A stretch of 21,725 nt of DNA from Hypsibius dujardini (taxonomy: Eukaryota; Tardigrada; Eutardigrada; Parachela; Hypsibiidae). Every line of letters starts with the position of its first letter. The stretch's first letter is position 1. Below are positions 1-9,300 of this stretch, piece after piece. The stretch is from contig LRSR01013532.1 of the NCBI GenBank assembly GCA_001579985.1, forward strand, positions 1 through 21,725. Direction: 5' to 3'. The translations under genes were made by a program, and so were the position numbers. The notes under the pieces were generated by a model, which worked only from the letters and a program-made list of their open reading frames with translations, had not been told where the DNA came from and did no database searches.

Positions 1-1518
1 GGAGGGGAGGAAAAAAGATATATATTCCGGCGCCTATATATACGCGAAGAATGGCACCACTCATTCAGATTCCCATATAATCGACGACCATTGCATGGTT
101 ATCCTTCCTCCTGCGGACTAGGCGAATTGTACTTTCCACGACCGCAGCTGCCGGACAGACACGAGGCCATATTAGCAGCAGCATCCTCATCCCCGTGTCC
201 CATCCCAAGACGTGGACATCCAGTCTGTCTATATGTCTGTCTATCTATATGTCTGTCTGTCTGTCTGTTTATATGTCTGCCTGTTTATATATGCCTAATG
301 CCTAGACATACACATGTAGACAACAACCGGCACGAGGCATTTCCCCGCAAGTGACGTCTGGTGGTATGTACATCCGTTGGTATACGTATATACATCCAAA
401 TCAAATCCAAATACGGGCCTTTGCAGGGTCCGTCGATCGATTGATCGGCTGGTTGTCTGTATTTGTGTGTGTGTTGGGACGATCGCGAAGAATGCCGGTG
501 AAGACGAGACAGAATCTTTTATCCAGACACGAGTAAATATATAAAACAAAAATAGAGTTGCTATATCTATCGAAGGATATATGTATGTTTAAGGATATTT
601 CCGATAGAAATGGTGAATAAAATGATATAAAGTGGAGATGTGGGTGGGCGGAGGTATGAACCGTGGCGCGTATACAGTCAGTCGGTCGGATATAAATATG
701 GATATAATAATTCAGACACGAATGAGAGAGAAAGAGAGAGGCACAGACACACAGACAGGTTTACAGACGCCTTAGAGACGAATCACCATCCATATACGCA
801 TGAGGTATGGGAAGAGTTAGATGAATGAGGTCCGCGTCATATCTCGATCGTCTCCGTCGCGCGTGCACGATGGGAGAGGTCTTCGCGTAAGGATTTTTTT
901 TCACGATGAGCCATATTATGTACTGTATGGATGGAGAGGAGAAAGAGGGTGTCAGACACGGCAGAATCTTCCGTCTTCTCTTCTCACTGTGAGAGAGAGC
1001 GAGAGCGAGAGCGAGGGAGACGGAGGGAGATGACAGCGCGAACAAATTCTCCACACCGTGCAGAGCGAGCTCTTAAAACAGCATGGCTGAGGAGAGCTTG
1101 TCCTTATAAAAGCGCAAGGCCCGTTTTCACAGAGCGCGATCAGTCCTTCGTCTGTGGGGGGGGGGATCTTTCTTTAACCAGAAAAAAAACAGATACGTAT
1201 GTATGCAGGGTATACACACACACAGGCAAGGGACAGGCAGACAGACACTCAACTCTCTTGCGGACTCTCCGGAGAGCGGTAGCATGGTGAAAAAAAGCAT
1301 GAAGCGCGAGCGATATACCACACCACCTCTCAACTTGCGGATGTTGGAGGAGTACGGGCTATTTTTAAGATATGTCGACCGCGCGGTTCGCGCCAGTGCA
1401 ATTTTTTCCCCCTCTCTCTCTCCCGTCTAGTGTGCGCTCGAACTGGCACAGTTTGAAACCCTCGTTCTTTACTAGGAGGATCATGAACCAGTGCGTAACG
1501 TGTCTTCGCAGTTTGCGG
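1..1518. other. No gene recognised, left edge
   Basis: I see no conserved protein in any frame here. The sequence is a mix of AT-rich tracts, a TCTG array, GAGA-type purine repeats near 720-745 and 990-1030, and a run of ten or more G at about 1155-1166. A TATAAAAG motif lies at 1105-1112 on the plus strand, but no recognisable coding exon follows it. The stretch could be intergenic DNA, a distal 3' UTR or a large intron of a gene outside the window. Confidence 0.5.
222..290. repeat. TCTG/TCTA microsatellite
   Basis: Imperfect tetranucleotide array of TCTG and TCTA units interrupted by ATA triplets on the plus strand. Overlapping open frames rich in Cys, Leu, Ser and Val come from this periodicity and are not genes. 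Confidence 0.85.
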
Positions 1519-1690
1519 ACAGACAGACGGATAGACAGACAGATAGACAGACAGACAGACACATAGGCACACAAACAGACAGACAGACAGACACATAGAC
1601 ACATAGGCACACAGGCACACAGACAGAGAACCAGATAGACAAACAAGCAGGCAGACACACAGACATACAGACAGATAGACATGCAGGCAG
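1519..1690. repeat. CAGA microsatellite
   Basis: About 170 bp of CAGA units with CATA, CACA and TAGA variants. On the minus strand it reads as TCTG and opens a long SVCL-type frame. It is interrupted rather than pure, so it looks old. Confidence 0.9.
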
Positions 1691-2336
1691 ATCCTTAGAC
1701 CGTCGGAAAAACTGTACGGAGATGAGAAATCCAAGGACGTGGAGTGGAAAGGAAGGAAGTTACAGCTGTCTCCATAGAAGGTGAAGACGGACAATCTCTC
1801 AAATTGATCACATACTTTTGTTTTGCGCTGTTTACCAGTTATGATTGCTGTGGTGGGGGGGGGGGAATATAGGAGGATGCAATGTAGGTAGGGTCTCATA
1901 AGCCGCGTGCCTGTGTTTTTGACTTGAAGATCTATGACGGAGGTGGAGTTCTTGGAGACATTTTTGATACACTTCTAATCAGTTCGACGTAACCGCGGGG
2001 GTGGGGATCCGGATAAACAGCCTCACGTTCGAGTATTACACCTTTTACCGATCATTTATTTTAACACTTCACGCCCTCTTGCGCATCCGGTCGAGGAACC
2101 CCCATGAGACAGCCGATGCCTGAGTCTGTAATTAGGAATATGGAGTGGATTGTCTCTTGGGAGGTCGCGAAGAGCAACCTTGAATTTGGTCCCTGGCGAG
2201 AACGTTTCCGATGCTGTCTGCTTTCGCATTTGAAGAAGACCCTTTGATTATTAATCGAGGCTTATAGGCCGACAGACTGGCAGATGGCGCTGTGCACACC
2301 TTCCTTTGGGCCATCCCACATTTTTGATAACTGGTA
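1691..2336. other. Unassigned spacer
   Basis: There is no supported gene. A G-run sits at about 1853-1866. TTTATT at 2055-2060 is AATAAA on the minus strand. It is about 1.1 kb beyond the ATG8 stop and could be a distal polyadenylation signal for that gene, but this cannot be tied to a transcript from sequence alone. Confidence 0.4.
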
Positions 2337-2552
2337 TCTGCCTGTCTGTCTGGTCGGTCAGTCGGTCTGTGTGCCTGTATGTCTGGTCGGTCAGTCGGTC
2401 TGTCTGCCTGTTTGTCTGTCTGTTTACTTGTTTGTCTTGTGCGTTACTGTTTGACTGTATGTCTCTTTGTCTGTATATTTCACTGTCTGTCTATATGTCT
2501 TTCCATTTGAATGCCTGTTTGTCTGACAGGCTATTTGTCTATCTGTCCTGTC
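2337..2552. repeat. TCTG microsatellite, degenerate
   Basis: Degenerate TCTG/TCTA array on the plus strand. It includes a short direct repeat, TGTCTGGTCGGTCAGTCGGT, at about 2346-2365 and again about 37 bp later. Confidence 0.85.
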
Positions 2553-3173
2553 GTTTGGCCAATTTGGCTGCATTTCTGATTGCCTTCTTTGCCTGCCTGA
2601 CTAAACTGATGTCAAGCGTAGTAAATGTTTATAGGGATGCACGAAGCAAGCAGCGCAAAAATCGGTTCATCCCTCACAACAACGTCCACAGATTCCAGTC
2701 AAGCAACTCAGTACCTAATCGACTGACGCAAAAGAAGAACTATTTCACCAAGCTAGCAATCAATTAATAATATAAAAAGCGACGATGAAGGAGCATGCGA
2801 CTGCGACTGAAAGAAAAACGACCCCAACAAAGGTACAAGTTGCGCAGGATAGCGAGGAAGGCGTTAAAAATCATCTGATAGTCATTTCTCACTGTATTAA
2901 AATATTGAGGCAACTCCGAAAAGAAAATAGAGATGGCCGGCCATCTTCTCTCCCCTTCCCCCCTCCGAGCAGTATTGGACGTGTCCGGAAAACAGAAAAG
3001 TAAGACAATTTCAAGGATAGAAAGCTTGAGCATTCGGGATTTCGGAAGACGGCACAATTATTGTCTGTCTATGTGAACTGTGTGTATTGAGTTGCGAAGA
3101 AATGGCCCGTGTGCTGGTGGGTGGAAGTCCGTGATTTGGAGTGTCGCTGTCTGGGGATGCGCAGGGGGGATGA
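2553..3173. other. Unassigned spacer, possible ATG8 3' UTR
   Basis: This lies immediately downstream of the ATG8 stop on the minus strand, so the part nearest 3173 is expected to be its 3' UTR. Short frames of 72 and 97 residues occur on both strands around 2764-3057. Neither resembles a known family, so I do not call them. Confidence 0.4.
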
Positions 3174-3439
3174 CTAGCCGAATGTGTTCTCGCCGGAATA
3201 GCAGACGTAGAGGAAACCATCCTGCAAGACAGACAGAGAGACAGATAAGCAGACAGACAGACTGAGACACAGACAACCAGGTAGACAGCTAGACAGACAG
3301 ACAGACAGACAGCCAGACAGCCAGCCAGACAGACAGACAGCCAGACAGACAGACAGACAGCCAGACAGACAGACAGACAGCCAGCCAGCCAGCCAGACAT
3401 ACAGACAGACAGACAGACAAACAGACAGACCGACCGACC

Positions 3440-3475
<36 letters not shown>

Positions 3476-4510
3476 TGCTGATAGACAGACAAGCATAGCA
3501 CAGTACGGCAATTTTTCGCATCAAGAAGCTCTTAGCTCACTTACCGGGTCTTTATGCTCCTCGTAGATTTCGCTGAGATTTGCACTAAAGCAAGAGAAAA
3601 AGTGCTCAACTAAACGCCAGTCAACCGATTACGTTAAAAAGATTTTGGTTCGAAGAGACCGCAAATCTTCTCGATGTGTCCGTCCGTCACACGCCAGTTG
3701 TACCTGCTCTGCGGCAGAACCTTGCCGACAAAGAGGAAGATGGCCTTCTCCGCCGGCAGCTGGATCCGCTGACGTATGATCCACATGAACTGCGCGATGG
3801 ATATGTCCGAGGGCACGAGGAACTTGCGCTTATCAATTTCCTGTATGTTACTCCCTCCGGCCTTTTCCACAATCACCTGTGGAAAAAGTGAAAAATTATA
3901 ATCGGCCTTGCACACTCCGAGATTCTTCCCAGCGACAGACATGGAGAAAAAGAAAAACGACGTAATCGGATCTGTTGAAAAAAGAGCACCCATCTCACCG
4001 GAATCCGATCGGGGTACCTGCGAAAAAAAATTGGAAAAATTAATGCTAATACAGAAGCATGCGAAACTATATTTCAACGGCACAAAATTATGATAAACCA
4101 ATTAAACGTGGAGTTTGTTGGCAAAGCAGCTGATTGATTGATTGATTGCTTGCATGGTACAGTGAGCAATTCGTCTGGAGCATTGATTGATTGAATTGGA
4201 CCTACATGTTTTCAAAAAACATGGTTGTCATTTCTAATACGGATTCGCTATTCAGGTTCTTACTTTGCGCGTATCTTTTCGCTCTCCTTCTTTCGTTCCA
4301 CTGGAGAAAAACAAACACAGAAACCAGTTTACGTCGCTGATGAATGCAGTAAATAACGAGACAGACCCAGAATCATCAGGCGCTTTCCCCCCAAAACAAC
4401 CTTCCATAAGGCAAGGCAACGGCCAGGGAAAGCGCCTAATGCCGACAGGAAATCTCCGAGTCACTGGGACACTTACCAAACGGATGAAGTTCCTTAAATT
4501 TCCACTTCAT
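3174..4510 (-). CDS. GABARAPL2: GATE-16/GABARAPL2-type ATG8 ubiquitin-like protein
   Basis: ATG8-family proteins are conjugated through a C-terminal glycine to phosphatidylethanolamine and act in autophagosome formation and intra-Golgi traffic. Six minus-strand exons join in frame: 4477-4510, 4264-4300, 3999-4017, 3704-3876, 3545-3584 and 3174-3221. All introns are GT-AG. The product is 116 residues, the usual core size. It starts [11 protein letters not shown] and contains [47 protein letters not shown] and SGENTFG. The [13 protein letters not shown] and YSGENTFG segments match GATE-16 better than GABARAP or LC3. The start is supported by an in-frame TAG two codons upstream. The reading frame ends directly after Gly116, so there is no residue for ATG4 to remove. 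Exon 3 is only 19 nt and encodes most of YPDRIP. The last intron carries a CAGA array reaching almost to its acceptor. Confidence 0.93.
3229..3491. repeat. CAGA/CAGC array in ATG8 intron 5
   Basis: Long CAGA array with CAGC and CCGA variants, filling most of the 323-bp intron between the last two ATG8 exons. On the gene's sense strand it reads TCTG and runs directly into the acceptor before the exon starting at 3221, so repeat units supply the polypyrimidine tract. Confidence 0.92.
4131..4148. repeat. GATT microsatellite in ATG8 intron 2
   Basis: A short perfect run of TGAT/GATT units inside the intron between ATG8 exons 2 and 3. It belongs to the second tetranucleotide family of this window. 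Confidence 0.85.
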
Positions 4511-4563
4511 TTTCTACTCTCTCCCGTTCCAAATCAAATTATAATGATCCTCCAAAAAAATTT

Positions 4564-4570
4564 CTTTATA
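4564..4570 (-). promoter_or_regulatory. Possible TATA box of the ATG8 gene
   Basis: On the minus strand ACGCGTATAAAGAAA lies about 55-60 bp before the ATG at 4510. A TATA box here would place transcription start near 4540 and give a short 5' UTR. Only motif and position support this. No initiator was verified. Confidence 0.35.
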
Positions 4571-5339
4571 CGCGTAGTTGACTCGATCCAAACGTTTGCA
4601 CCGAAATTTGCAATGGAATTAACGGGATTTCCAGCAGGACGACGTGTGAAATTAAGGATTTACAATGGATAAAATGAGGGGCAGCTGATTTTGAGTACTT
4701 GATGTGCGACGGATTTATCGCGAAAAATGAAAACAAAAAGGGGGGAGAATATGACCTCGAGGTCTCCTCACCAGCTTACCGAGACGATGATGAGATGATG
4801 AATGGGAGTGTGCGGTGCGGTGTGTGTGTACTGCATTGTCTCCATCATTTGGTGTTGCGTTTTAGATCCACCGTATATTATGACTGGAGTAAAGGACAGT
4901 GTGTGCACTCATAATGTACGGGTGGGTCTAAAAAGTAGCACCAAATGATCGAGATAGTACAGTATCGTAGTGTACGCAGTGTCGGCGACAGACGCTGACT
5001 AATCGGTAGAATTGCCCTGCTGATTGACTGATGAGCTCATCGTCACAAGACTGCACTGGTACGTTAGGGAGCCAGCTAACTTGGTCATCTCTGTGGTGGA
5101 AGAACAGAATTACTTGAAAAATGACTATTTGTAAAAAATTTGCAGAAAAATTTGAGATAAAATTTAATGCAAAAAGAGATCTGAATCAGAGCGGCTTTCA
5201 GTTGTCGGTTCACTCATGTATCGTACAGTAAAATGCCGATGAAATGTATTTATTAAGAATGAGCAAATCAATCGATCATTCGCACACGTCTCCACAGCAA
5301 TTAGCGAGCTATCACAAATTTCCTCCGATAAGACTCCGA
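4571..5339. other. ATG8 upstream flank, no gene
   Basis: I find no coding feature. A purine-rich stretch near 4730-4800 and several short frames on both strands show no family resemblance. By position this is the promoter-proximal flank of the ATG8 gene. Confidence 0.45.
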
Positions 5340-5491
5340 CTACGACTCGGGTCACGTGACACCCACCAGTCGTGCATGAGTCACTCCACTCTTATTGTTG
5401 AGCCTGTCCTCTACGACTCGGGTCACGTGACACTCTCCAATCGTGCATGAGTCACTCCACTCTTATTGTTGAACCTGTCCTCTACGACTCG
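5340..5491. repeat. 71-bp tandem duplication with CLEAR-like and AP-1-like sites
   Basis: Two nearly identical 71-bp units (5340-5410 and 5411-5481) and the first ten bases of a third. Each unit carries the palindrome GTCACGTGAC (5351-5360 and 5422-5431) and TGAGTCA (5377-5383 and 5448-5454). The first matches the CLEAR/E-box consensus bound by TFEB/MITF-type bHLH-zip factors and the second matches the AP-1 consensus. The repeat is about 0.83 kb upstream of the ATG8 start. Confidence 0.85.
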
Positions 5492-5500
5492 ATCCAGTCG

Positions 5501-5538
5501 TTATCTTTATCGTCGTTATCTAAAAGTCGTCGTTATCT
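5501..5538. promoter_or_regulatory. Cluster of three GATA-type motifs
   Basis: TTATCT (AGATAA on the minus strand) occurs at 5501-5506, 5516-5521 and 5533-5538, the last two within repeated CGTCGTTATCT. AGATAA fits the WGATAR consensus of GATA zinc-finger factors. The cluster directly follows the 71-bp repeat. Binding is inferred from the motif only. Confidence 0.4.
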
Positions 5539-5956
5539 TTCTTGCCCTTCCGACATAGAACTATACGTTCTTCAATCAAACATTTTATTGAATTAAGTAG
5601 AGAATTCATTTCCGTAATTTTTGAGTCATTGCTTAATGGTTGAGGTTTAGCCGTTCTGTTGTTATGACGATTTTTGTGGGACCCACTGAAAACGTTGTTT
5701 TCGCCATGGAAAATCCGCTCCGTCGACACAGCGGGATTTCCGCTCCGCCGAGTGTGCCTTGTAATTCGCCTGTCTTTTTGTTTAAAGCAAATTTAGTGAT
5801 TTAAAATAAAAATATGCTTTTGAATCTCGATTTCCATTTTGTGACTTTAAAAAAATAAAATATATTTATATAAAGTTAAAAGCCACTTTTTGAGCCATTT
5901 AAAATATCTTTTGAATATATTTAAACAGCACTACAAACTACAAATAATGCAGACAA
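5539..5956. other. AT-rich spacer, no gene
   Basis: Increasingly AT-rich sequence, most extreme at about 5770-5930. No gene, RNA or clear repeat is supported. Confidence 0.5.
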
Positions 5957-6079
5957 AATAGTAGCCACGCGTACAACACAGCAGGCAAACCGCAAACAAT
6001 AGTAGCCACGCGTACAACCCAGCAGGCAGACCGCAAACAATAGTAGCCACGCGTACAACGCAGCAGGCAAACCGCAAAG
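5957..6079. repeat. 41-bp tandem triplicate with ACGCGT core
   Basis: Three consecutive units of period 41, differing at a few positions. Each contains AGTAGCCACGCGTACAAC and a GCAGGCA-ACCGCAAA end. ACGCGT occurs at 5967-5972, 6008-6013 and 6049-6054. Because the unit is not a multiple of three and no conserved protein is seen, I read it as a non-coding minisatellite or a regulatory tandem repeat. Confidence 0.88.
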
Positions 6080-6104
6080 ATGCTTTTTCACTCCGCGCAC
6101 GATA

Positions 6105-6117
6105 TGACGTCACGCGT
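6105..6117. promoter_or_regulatory. CRE-like palindrome TGACGTCA fused to ACGCGT
   Basis: TGACGTCA at 6105-6112 is a perfect match to the full CRE bound by CREB/ATF-type bZIP factors. It shares its last A with a fourth ACGCGT (6112-6117), the same core found in the adjacent 41-bp repeats. Confidence 0.45.
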
Positions 6118-7834
6118 ACGCAAAATTTGAAGTTCTCATTCCTGTTGTGGAAGAGTCCTGATTGCGTTTCAACATTATTGTTCTCCCATCTCTCCGTACA
6201 AATTCCCACTTTGTTCCAGGCCATCTTCGTCAGTTGTACTCATCGTCTTCCCCCCTTTCCCCCTTTCTCTTTCTGGCCTGTGCAATCGTGCGTGTAGCCT
6301 TTTTTTGGGCATCGTTTTGCTGGTCGCCCTTAAAATTCCCTCAGCGAAAGCTTTTTAATTTTTCTCCCCCTTCCCCCGTGGGCTCGTGTGCGATCGGCCT
6401 CCGTAATCGATTGCAAGAATACTTCATTTATCGTTTTACTCATTGAAGCGGGCCGCGTCGTTGCGGAGGACGCTTTTTATCCGCGGTGGAAGCAGGGGAA
6501 ACGGTGAGGAACCCTGTGGAAAGGTCCCTGTTTATGCTTTCAAGTTTCGTTTTCATTTTTGAAATTTCAAGTTTTGTCCAAAGTTATGTTTACTGTTGGC
6601 GCTCCGAAAATGTCAGCCGGTTCAGCCGCAAGCGGAGTGATATTGAAGGTTTAGCTCGATTCTGCAGGATAGTGGCCGCTGTACTGTGACATCAATCAAA
6701 TCAAGCCATCTATCAAATGAATTCATTCAACCACTGAGAAGCATGGTGAGGCTGTGGCGGAAAATGAATATTTCTGATTTATCGAATCTTTGCATATCTT
6801 CCTGCCATGCGGGCACCTATCTGTTTGACGCCCGATTTCGAAATTTAAACGTTATGAAAATGACTTTTTATGTGGGTGGAGGTAGATAGTGTCAGTCGAT
6901 CCGTCCAGGAAGAGCGTAAGAGAGTATCATCATTTCATCCAATCAATCAATCAATCAATCAGTCAAACCATGACAACACAAAATCGCCAGCTCGAGCATT
7001 CAATCAACCAATCAAATGTTCGAGTGGCATTGCAAGTTGCAGATTGAGCATGGTTTGCGGTTTCGACGCACTGAAATTACGCCACATGTGTGTGTGGTGA
7101 CTTTTTTATGCCGGCGATAAGGTTATTGCGTAGCATGAACCACTCAACAAAGGCATTTCTTTGAGTCTGCAGTTTTCGCATGGTGTTTCCTGAAGACGGA
7201 AGCATTATTTTGTAGGGGCACAACCCGGGCTACTGACGTGACCATTACATATACATCTTTTTTTTTCTTCACACGCAGGACCTTTTTTCTACTCCTCTCT
7301 CCCTCGCTCCCTCTCCCTCTGGACTGGCGAATTTTAGCGACGGCCACTGTGGGGAATCATATCGGCGACAGTTTGGAGACGTCCCTGAGACGGATCTTCC
7401 CTGAGACGGATCTTCCTTATTTGAGACGAAAATCGTTGCAAGCGGATCCAGGGATTTTATTTTGAACGGATTCAGTGCTTTCTCTCATGTGATGGCATAA
7501 GCGTACAACAACCGATCCGAACCGTTTGAGGTGATTATTTTTATGTTGGTATTCATGGAATACTTGACATTTAACTATCTTATTCGAAAAGTATTTTTAA
7601 CGGCTAAAAAAGCGACGTTTTATTTTAAATCTAGTAGTTTAATTAAAATCACTCGATGACTTGAAATTATGGGATATTTTATTGGACATTTTATTTTAAA
7701 TACTGATAGTGTGGAATTTCTTTTAAAATATAATACATTCGTTAATAAAATATTCTTTGCCGGTGGATTTGAATTTATTTGATTTTTTATTTGAATTCAA
7801 GCACGTTATTTAAACAATAACTGAAAGACGTCGC
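6118..7834. other. Intergenic region upstream of the ZCCHC14-like gene
   Basis: No coding exon is recognised. Contents: a pyrimidine-rich tract at about 6241-6280; a CpG-rich segment at about 6440-6503 ending in ACG|GTGAGG, a possible untranslated first exon of the downstream gene; an AATC run at 6941-6963; a 17-bp direct repeat of CCTGAGACGGATCTTC at about 7383-7415; and AT-rich DNA from about 7540 to 7800. A non-coding first exon is expected because the first coding exon at 8187 is preceded by a splice acceptor. Confidence 0.4.
6941..6963. repeat. AATC microsatellite
   Basis: About six AATC units in the spacer upstream of the ZCCHC14-like gene, the same family as the runs in NOB1 introns. 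Confidence 0.85.
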
Positions 7835-7950
7835 TTGATTGATTGATTTGTTTTGATTTTTACGTTAGTTTTGTATCCATCGTTATGCGTTGGTTGATTG
7901 ATTTGTTTTGGTCTCTACGTTAGTTTTGTAAGCATAGTTATGCGTTGATT
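7835..7950. repeat. 55-bp tandem duplication
   Basis: Two units of period 55, with TACGTTAGTTTTGTA at 7861 and again at 7916 and GATTGATTTGTTTTG at 7841 and 7896. A further GATTGATTGA run follows. The unit begins with a GATT microsatellite, which suggests expansion by slippage or unequal exchange. Confidence 0.85.
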
Positions 7951-8186
7951 GATTGAGCGATTGGTAATCATGCAAATCGGTATTTAAAAGCTCATTTTTA
8001 TGTGACGTCTTGAAATTTGCTTTTAATTATTCTGATGTATTTTATTTTTAAATTTCATGTCGTACGTCCAAACAAGGTTTTTGTTTTTAGACATTAAACG
8101 GGATTGTGTATTTGATAATAAAAGGATAATAATCCAGTCTGTAGTTGTACATTTGTGTATGTGTTTTTTTTTGTTATATCTTTTAG

Positions 8187-8212
8187 GTGCCAGCAGACTT
8201 TCTCTCTTTGCG
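8187..8212 (+). other. 5' UTR part of first visible exon, with upstream acceptor
   Basis: ATATCTTTTAG precedes 8187, so the exon holding the ATG at 8213 appears to be spliced to something upstream, either a non-coding first exon or a trans-spliced leader. The nine codons between 8187 and the ATG have no stop, so coding continuation is not excluded. Confidence 0.5.
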
Positions 8213-9255
8213 ATGTCGGAACCGGGTTCCCCCACCTCTTCATTCCGGGAGGAACTGACCACGGCGCGGATCCTCAAGTGGGCAAGCGGTCTGGAGACGT
8301 TCGAGCGAGTGGACTTTGTCCACCTCCTCATGCACAGCCTCTTCCCCATGGAGCTGCGCTACATCCACGGCATCGTGGACAGCCTCCTCAAGCGGGACGA
8401 ATCTCTCTGCGCCGCCTCGGTGCATCAGGCCAATGATTTCGCGCGTCTTTCCCATTACTACGAGAGCCACGACCCGCAGGTATTTTGTTGTGTGTTCATT
8501 TTATATGGAAAGTTTAGATAATTTTTATTTTATTTGGATTTTAGTGTTATATTAGATTAAATTATTCTTGGCCTGTTTCAAGTGCGTTAAGGGGAAAGCA
8601 CCTTTTTTTGGCCCAGTCTTCCCGGGTCGCTGGCTGCGGTGGTCCAAATCATTTTATTTAATACTGCTATTTTTTGCATTTAACATTTTAACGTAAATTA
8701 TGTAATATGCAATAAAGTTACTATTGACCTATTCAAGTAGATGAAAAATTAAAATGTGGTGAAGATGACTGATTAAAGACACTCTTGGTGATGCTCAGGC
8801 GGTCATTGCCGAGGACGGCCTCCGCCGGCAGCTGATTGTCGACCTGTCCGCCCTGCACCCCCTCAACGCCTTCTGCGCGGACATCTTCTACAACGTCCTG
8901 ATGCGCGCCAACTTGTCCAGCTGGACGTTTGACGCCAGGATGGAGAAGATGCTGAAGGAGCTGATATTGATTGGGACTCTGATGGCGCGGCACCCGGCCT
9001 TCCGGTTTGAGCATCGGCGGTATGCCTACAATATTACCCGCGCGTTGATGCAGCGCTTGAAAATTATCCAGGTATGGCTGGCATCTAACAGAAACACGGA
9101 CAGACAAACACAGCCTTGCAGGCAGACAGACAAGTAGACAGATAAACAAGCAGACAGACAGACAGACAAGTAGACAGACCAACAAGCAAACAGACAGACA
9201 GGCAGACAGACAAACAGACAGACGAACAGACAGACAGGCAGACAGGCAGGCAAGC

Positions 9256-9300
<45 letters not shown>

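Noticed and set aside
1330-1899. Minus-strand 189-residue Cys/Leu/Ser/Val frame
   Set aside because: Translation of a TCTG array in a stop-free frame. All three frames give the same SVCL-type periodicity and no domain is present.
3229-3491. CRISPR-like or spacer-repeat array
   Set aside because: Unit is four bases with no spacers, in a spliced eukaryotic gene.
3011-3524. Minus-strand frames of 166 and 116 residues with SVCL repeats
   Set aside because: Read-through of the CAGA array of ATG8 intron 5. Only the last 15 residues of one frame ([15 protein letters not shown]) are real, as the final ATG8 exon.
3640-3660. TGGTTCGAAGAGACC as a tRNA B box
   Set aside because: It lies in an ATG8 intron with no matching A box or cloverleaf around it.
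3634-3703. ATG8 exon 4 continuing to its own stop ([14 protein letters not shown]...)
   Set aside because: The family requires [14 protein letters not shown] at this point. A good donor (AG|GTACAAC) and the next exon at 3545-3584 supply it.
3892-4101. ATG8 N-terminus as the upstream open frame ([13 protein letters not shown]...)
   Set aside because: Wrong frame. Shifting by one base gives YPDRIP followed by a donor, and upstream exons complete a full GATE-16 N-terminus.
4252-4479. Minus-strand 75-residue frame as a gene
   Set aside because: Reads ATG8 exon 2 in the wrong frame through intron 1.
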